This document shows positions 60,935 to 64,000 of a stretch of DNA of 64,000 nucleotides, one piece after another. The translations under genes were made by a program, and so were the position numbers. Each line of letters opens with the position of its first letter. The stretch's first letter is position 1. The notes under the pieces are model-generated. The model made no database searches and was not told the DNA's origin. It was given only the letters and a program-made list of their open reading frames with translations. Source of the DNA: Xanthomonas sp. XNM01 (GTDB lineage Bacteria > Pseudomonadota > Gammaproteobacteria > Xanthomonadales > Xanthomonadaceae); contig NZ_JACVAP010000001.1 in the NCBI RefSeq assembly GCF_014851915.1, forward strand, positions 372,001-436,000, read 5' to 3'.

Positions 60935-62031
60935 GCGCGACCGCCGAGCCGCGTGCGCAGGCCGCCCGCCGCGGCCCGCGCGCCGCTCCCGGCGTGCGGC
61001 GGCTGGCATTGCTGGGCACCGGCACCGTCGGCAGCGCCTTCATCGCGCGTTACCGCAGGCTGATCGACAAGGGCCTCGCCCTGCCGCAGGTGGCCTGGAT
61101 GGCCAACTCGCGCGCGACCCGGACCTGCGCCGGCACCGACCTGCTGGAGGCGCTGCAGCAGCTGAACATCGCGGCCCGGCGCGAACGCGCGGTGCAGGGC
61201 TGGGCCGAGGCCGAGGCCCTGCAGGCGGGCGACATCGTGGTCGACGCCACCGCCAGCGAACTGGTCGCCGACTGGCATGCCGAATGGCTGGCGCGTGGCG
61301 TCAGCGTGGTCACCGCCAACAAGCTCGGCCAGGGCGCCCTGCTCGGACGCGCGCAGGCGATCGGCGATGCGCAGTGCGACACCGGTGCGCACTACGGCGA
61401 CAGCGCCACGGTCGGTGCCGGTCTGCCGCTGCTGCGCAGCGTGCGCGGGCTGGTCGCCGGGGGCGATCACATCCATGCGATCGAAGGCGTGCTGTCCGGC
61501 TCGCTGGCGTGGCTGTTCCACCGCTTCGATGGGGCCCGCCCGTTCTCAGCGCTGGCCCGCGACGCGGCGGCGGCCGGCTACACGGAACCGGATCCGCGCA
61601 TCGACCTGTCCGGCGAGGACGTGCGGCGCAAGTTGCTGATCCTGGCCCGGGCGGCTGGCGTGCCGCTGCATGCCGACCAGGTGCAGATGGATTCGCTGGT
61701 GCCGGCGGCCCTGGCGGCCGTGCCGCTGGACGCGCTCGACGCCCGTCTGGACCTGCTGGACGCGCCGCTGGCAGAACGGCTGCAGGCCGCGCATGCGCAG
61801 GGCCACTGCCTGCGGTTCGTCGGCCGCTTCGATGCGGCCGGTGCCAGCGTGGGCCTGCGTGCGTTGCCGGTCGACCATCCGCTGGCCGGTGGCGGCGGCA
61901 CCGACAACCGCGTGGCGATCAGCAGCGATCGTTACGACGTGCAGCCGCTGCTGATCCAGGGGCCGGGCGCCGGCGCCGACGTCACCGCCGCGGCGCTGCT
62001 CGACGACGTGCTGAGGATCAGCGTCGGCTGA
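60931..62031 (+). CDS. hom: Homoserine dehydrogenase, short form without ACT domain
   Basis: 366 aa. Reduces aspartate semialdehyde to homoserine. NAD(P)-binding GTGTVGSAF (about residues 29-37), catalytic region VTANKLGQG, HYGDSATVGAGLPLL, and substrate-binding GVLSGSLAWLF, YTEPDPRIDLSGEDVRRKLLILAR. There is no aspartokinase part and no C-terminal ACT domain, so threonine feedback is not expected. GTG start overlapping the metB stop. As a member of the SAM-riboswitch operon it probably serves methionine synthesis specifically. Confidence 0.93.
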   Translation: MSATAEPRAQAARRGPRAAPGVRRLALLGTGTVGSAFIARYRRLIDKGLALPQVAWMANSRATRTCAGTDLLEALQQLNIAARRERAVQGWAEAEALQAGDIVVDATASELVADWHAEWLARGVSVVTANKLGQGALLGRAQAIGDAQCDTGAHYGDSATVGAGLPLLRSVRGLVAGGDHIHAIEGVLSGSLAWLFHRFDGARPFSALARDAAAAGYTEPDPRIDLSGEDVRRKLLILARAAGVPLHADQVQMDSLVPAALAAVPLDALDARLDLLDAPLAERLQAAHAQGHCLRFVGRFDAAGASVGLRALPVDHPLAGGGGTDNRVAISSDRYDVQPLLIQGPGAGADVTAAALLDDVLRISVG

Positions 62032-62078
62032 TGCGGTGATCGCGTGCCGGCCGCGCCGGCGTGCGGCGCCGGCCGGGG

Positions 62079-63077
62079 TCAGCCGCGCGGCTCGAGCGCC
62101 TCCAGCAGGGCCTGATGGAAGCGCGCCGGGTCCTCGACCTGCGGCGAGTGGCCGAGCCCGGCGAACTCCACCAGGCGCGCACCGGGGATCGCCGCCGCGG
62201 CGCGCCGACCCAGTGCCGGGTAGTCGCCGAGACGTTTGGCCAGCGCCGGTGGCGCCAGATCCTTGCCGATCGCGGTGCGGTCCTTCTGCCCGATCAGCAG
62301 GGTCGTCGGCACCGCCAGCTGCGGGAACTCGTGGACGACCGGCTGGTTGAACACCATGTCCGAGGTCAGCGCCTGGCTCCACGCCACCGCGCGTCCGCCA
62401 TCGCCTGCGTACATGCCGGCGAGCATGTCGACCCAGCGCTGGTACTCCGGCTTCCACTGGCCGCCGTAATAGACGTCCAGCTGGTACTTGCGGATCGATT
62501 CGGCGGTGGTGGCCTGCTCGCGCGCGAACCACGCATCGACGCTGCGCCACGGCACGCCCTCGGCCTTCCAGTCCTCCAGGCCGATCGGGTTGACCAGCGA
62601 CAGGCTGGCGGTGGACTGCGGATACATCAGCGCGTAGCGCGCGGCGAGCATGCCGCCCATCGAGTGGCCGACCACGTGGACCTTGCCGCCATCGATGCCC
62701 AGATGCGCGAGCAGGGCATGCGTGTTGGCCGCCAGCTGCCCGAACGAATACTGGTAGCGCTCGGGCTTGCTCGACTTGCAGAAGCCGATCTGGTCGGGTG
62801 CGACGACGCGGTAGCCGGCGGCGGTCAGCGCGTGGATCGTCCGCTCCCACGTGGCCGCGCAGAAGTTCTTGCCGTGCAGGAGCACCACGATGCCGGCCAT
62901 CGCGGGGCCATCCGGCGGGACGTCCAGATAGGCCATCTCCAGTGGCTGCTGCTGCGATGCGAAGGCGAACGTCCGTACCGGTGCCGGGTAGTCGAAACCT
63001 TCAAGCCGCGGGCCGTAGGCCGGCGCGGCGAGGGCGCCACCGGAGCACAGGGCGAGAACGAGGGGCAACAGGCGCAT
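62079..63077 (-). CDS. Alpha/beta hydrolase (exported)
   Basis: 332 aa. Signal peptide LLPLVLALCSGGALA-AP. Alpha/beta-hydrolase motifs: oxyanion LLHGKNFCAATW, APDQIGFCKSSKP, nucleophile Ser in VVGHSMGGMLAARYA (about residue 144), Asp in LLIGQKDRT, and His in FAGLGHSPQVED. Similar to periplasmic haloperoxidase/epoxide-hydrolase-like or proline-iminopeptidase-like esterases; substrate unknown. Convergent with hom (47-nt GC-rich gap). Confidence 0.88.
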   Translation of the reverse strand: MRLLPLVLALCSGGALAAPAYGPRLEGFDYPAPVRTFAFASQQQPLEMAYLDVPPDGPAMAGIVVLLHGKNFCAATWERTIHALTAAGYRVVAPDQIGFCKSSKPERYQYSFGQLAANTHALLAHLGIDGGKVHVVGHSMGGMLAARYALMYPQSTASLSLVNPIGLEDWKAEGVPWRSVDAWFAREQATTAESIRKYQLDVYYGGQWKPEYQRWVDMLAGMYAGDGGRAVAWSQALTSDMVFNQPVVHEFPQLAVPTTLLIGQKDRTAIGKDLAPPALAKRLGDYPALGRRAAAAIPGARLVEFAGLGHSPQVEDPARFHQALLEALEPRG

Positions 63078-63114
63078 GCGCGCGCTCCTTGCAGGTGCGG
63101 GGGAGCGCTGGATC

Positions 63115-64000
63115 CTAGCCGATCGGCCGTGAGTCGATGGTCGGGCCCTCGAGCAGCAGCAGTCCTTCGTCGATGATCCAGCACGGATCGCCGTCGCGGT
63201 GCAGCAGTTCCGCAGGCGCGACGGCGCCGGGGCGGGGCCGGTAGGCGGCCCAGCTGTTGCGACCGGCCGCCTTGACCGCATACAGCGCGCGGTCGGCCAG
63301 GGTCACCATCTGTTCCCAGCCCAGCAGGTCGGGCGAGTCGGCGAACAGCGGATGCTCGACCAGTCCGATCGAGACGGTGAGCCGATGCGCCTGCGCGGCG
63401 CCCAGGTCGAAGCGGTGGCTGCGCACGCGCTCGCAGATCCGTTCCCCAAGCAGGGGCAACTGCCCGCGTGGCTGCGGGCGGAACACCAGCAGGAACTCCT
63501 CGCCGCCCCAGCGGCAGACGTAGTCGCCGCCGCGGACCATCTCCGACAGCACCTGCGCCAGCTGCTCCAGCACGCGGTCGCCGGCGGCATGGCCGTGGAC
63601 ATCGTTGATCTGCTTGAAGTGGTCGACGTCGAGCAGCGCGAACACGGCGGCTTCCTCGCCACGGACGAAGCCGGGCTCGCGCTCGTAGAACGCCAGGTCC
63701 GAGGGAATCTGCCGGGCCAGATAGCGCCGGTTGCGCAGGCCGGTGAGCGGATCGGTGAAGCTGATCGCCTCCAGCCGGGCGTTGGCCGCCTGCAGGTCGC
63801 GGGTGCGCTCCTGCACCAGGTGCTCCAGGGCCGCGCGCTGGCGTGCATAGCGTCCGCGCAGCCAGCGGTAGCCCAGATACGGCAGGCCGGCCAGCAGCAG
63901 GCACAGGGAGATCCGGAACAGCAGGGTTTCGTGCAGGCGCGGCGCGATCCGCACGCCGAGCTGGGCGATGCCGCCCCCCGAATGCTGCCGGCGCAGGTCG
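63115..64000 (-). CDS. Diguanylate cyclase (GGDEF), 3' part; 5' end outside window
   Basis: The frame remains open to the window edge, so at least 295 residues of a longer protein. The upstream piece (GVRIAPRLHETLLFRISLCL) looks like the end of a Y_Y_Y propeller-type sensor followed by a membrane helix, then a coiled coil and a GGDEF domain: FTDPLTGLRNRRYL, DVDHFKQINDVHGHAAGD, active site RWGGEEF and a product-inhibition I-site RGGD five residues before it. Predicted active cyclic-di-GMP synthase. The ATG at 63954 is internal rather than the true start. Confidence 0.92.
   Translation of the reverse strand, partial: DLRRQHSGGGIAQLGVRIAPRLHETLLFRISLCLLLAGLPYLGYRWLRGRYARQRAALEHLVQERTRDLQAANARLEAISFTDPLTGLRNRRYLARQIPSDLAFYEREPGFVRGEEAAVFALLDVDHFKQINDVHGHAAGDRVLEQLAQVLSEMVRGGDYVCRWGGEEFLLVFRPQPRGQLPLLGERICERVRSHRFDLGAAQAHRLTVSIGLVEHPLFADSPDLLGWEQMVTLADRALYAVKAAGRNSWAAYRPRPGAVAPAELLHRDGDPCWIIDEGLLLLEGPTIDSRPIG

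Noticed and set aside
62032-62078. GC-rich inverted repeats between hom and the hydrolase gene as a bidirectional terminator
   Set aside because: No single stable stem could be drawn without mismatches and there is no T-tract on either strand.
63835-63954. ATG at 63954 as the start of the GGDEF protein
   Set aside because: The frame is open to the window edge and the upstream residues resemble the end of a propeller-sensor domain, so the gene is more likely truncated by the window.

Overview
The window is a high-GC (roughly two-thirds or more G+C) stretch of a gammaproteobacterial chromosome. Gene content and order point to the Xanthomonadaceae/Lysobacteraceae (Xanthomonas, Lysobacter, Luteimonas and relatives). 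The main clues are a complete pil-chp twitching chemosensory operon preceded by gshB and a tonB-like gene, a metX-metB-hom operon under a SAM-I riboswitch, a very large TonB-dependent receptor with 2OG-Fe(II) oxygenases beside it, and dense packing with many ATGA/TGATG overlaps. Genus assignment is inference.

Layout. 1-3.4 kb: the 3' end of pyruvate kinase, a divergent HD-GYP protein and a class I aldolase. 3.5-5.9 kb: a large exported protein of unknown function. 5.9-7.7 kb (minus strand): gshB and a TonB-like protein. 8.0-20.6 kb: pilG-pilH-pilI-pilJ-chpA-chpB-chpC. No pilK (CheR) is present, and the CheB-like domain of chpB has lost all three catalytic residues. 21-24.4 kb: rsmE facing a nudE-cysQ-mazG-ynfA operon of small-molecule clean-up enzymes. 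24.6-29.5 kb: small membrane proteins, then the conserved ybbP-ybbA/tesA arrangement. 29.6-31.7 kb: an OmpR-type response regulator and its sensor kinase. An IS481-family element lies exactly at the kinase stop codon. 32.9-36.4 kb: a MacA/MacB-type efflux system.

36.4-45.3 kb (minus strand) is the most accessory-looking region: two PF13759-like 2OG-Fe(II) oxygenases (one with TPRs), a SPINDLY/GT41-like TPR glycosyltransferase, a methyltransferase, a TonB-dependent receptor and a small protein that shares the receptor's C-terminal strands. This could be a protein- or peptide-modification system coupled to outer-membrane uptake; the function is not known.

45.4-58.4 kb: hslO, mtgA, a GtrB-like glycosyltransferase, a CBS protein, an AsmA-type protein, a hemolysin III homologue, prfC, a GntR-controlled ABC transporter (probably transcribed as leaderless mRNA), an M23 peptidase and a beta-propeller lipoprotein. 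58.5-62 kb: a SAM-I riboswitch followed by metX, metB and hom, which together commit aspartate semialdehyde to methionine. 62-64 kb: an alpha/beta hydrolase and the 3' end of a diguanylate cyclase gene. No tRNA, rRNA, CRISPR array or prophage was seen.
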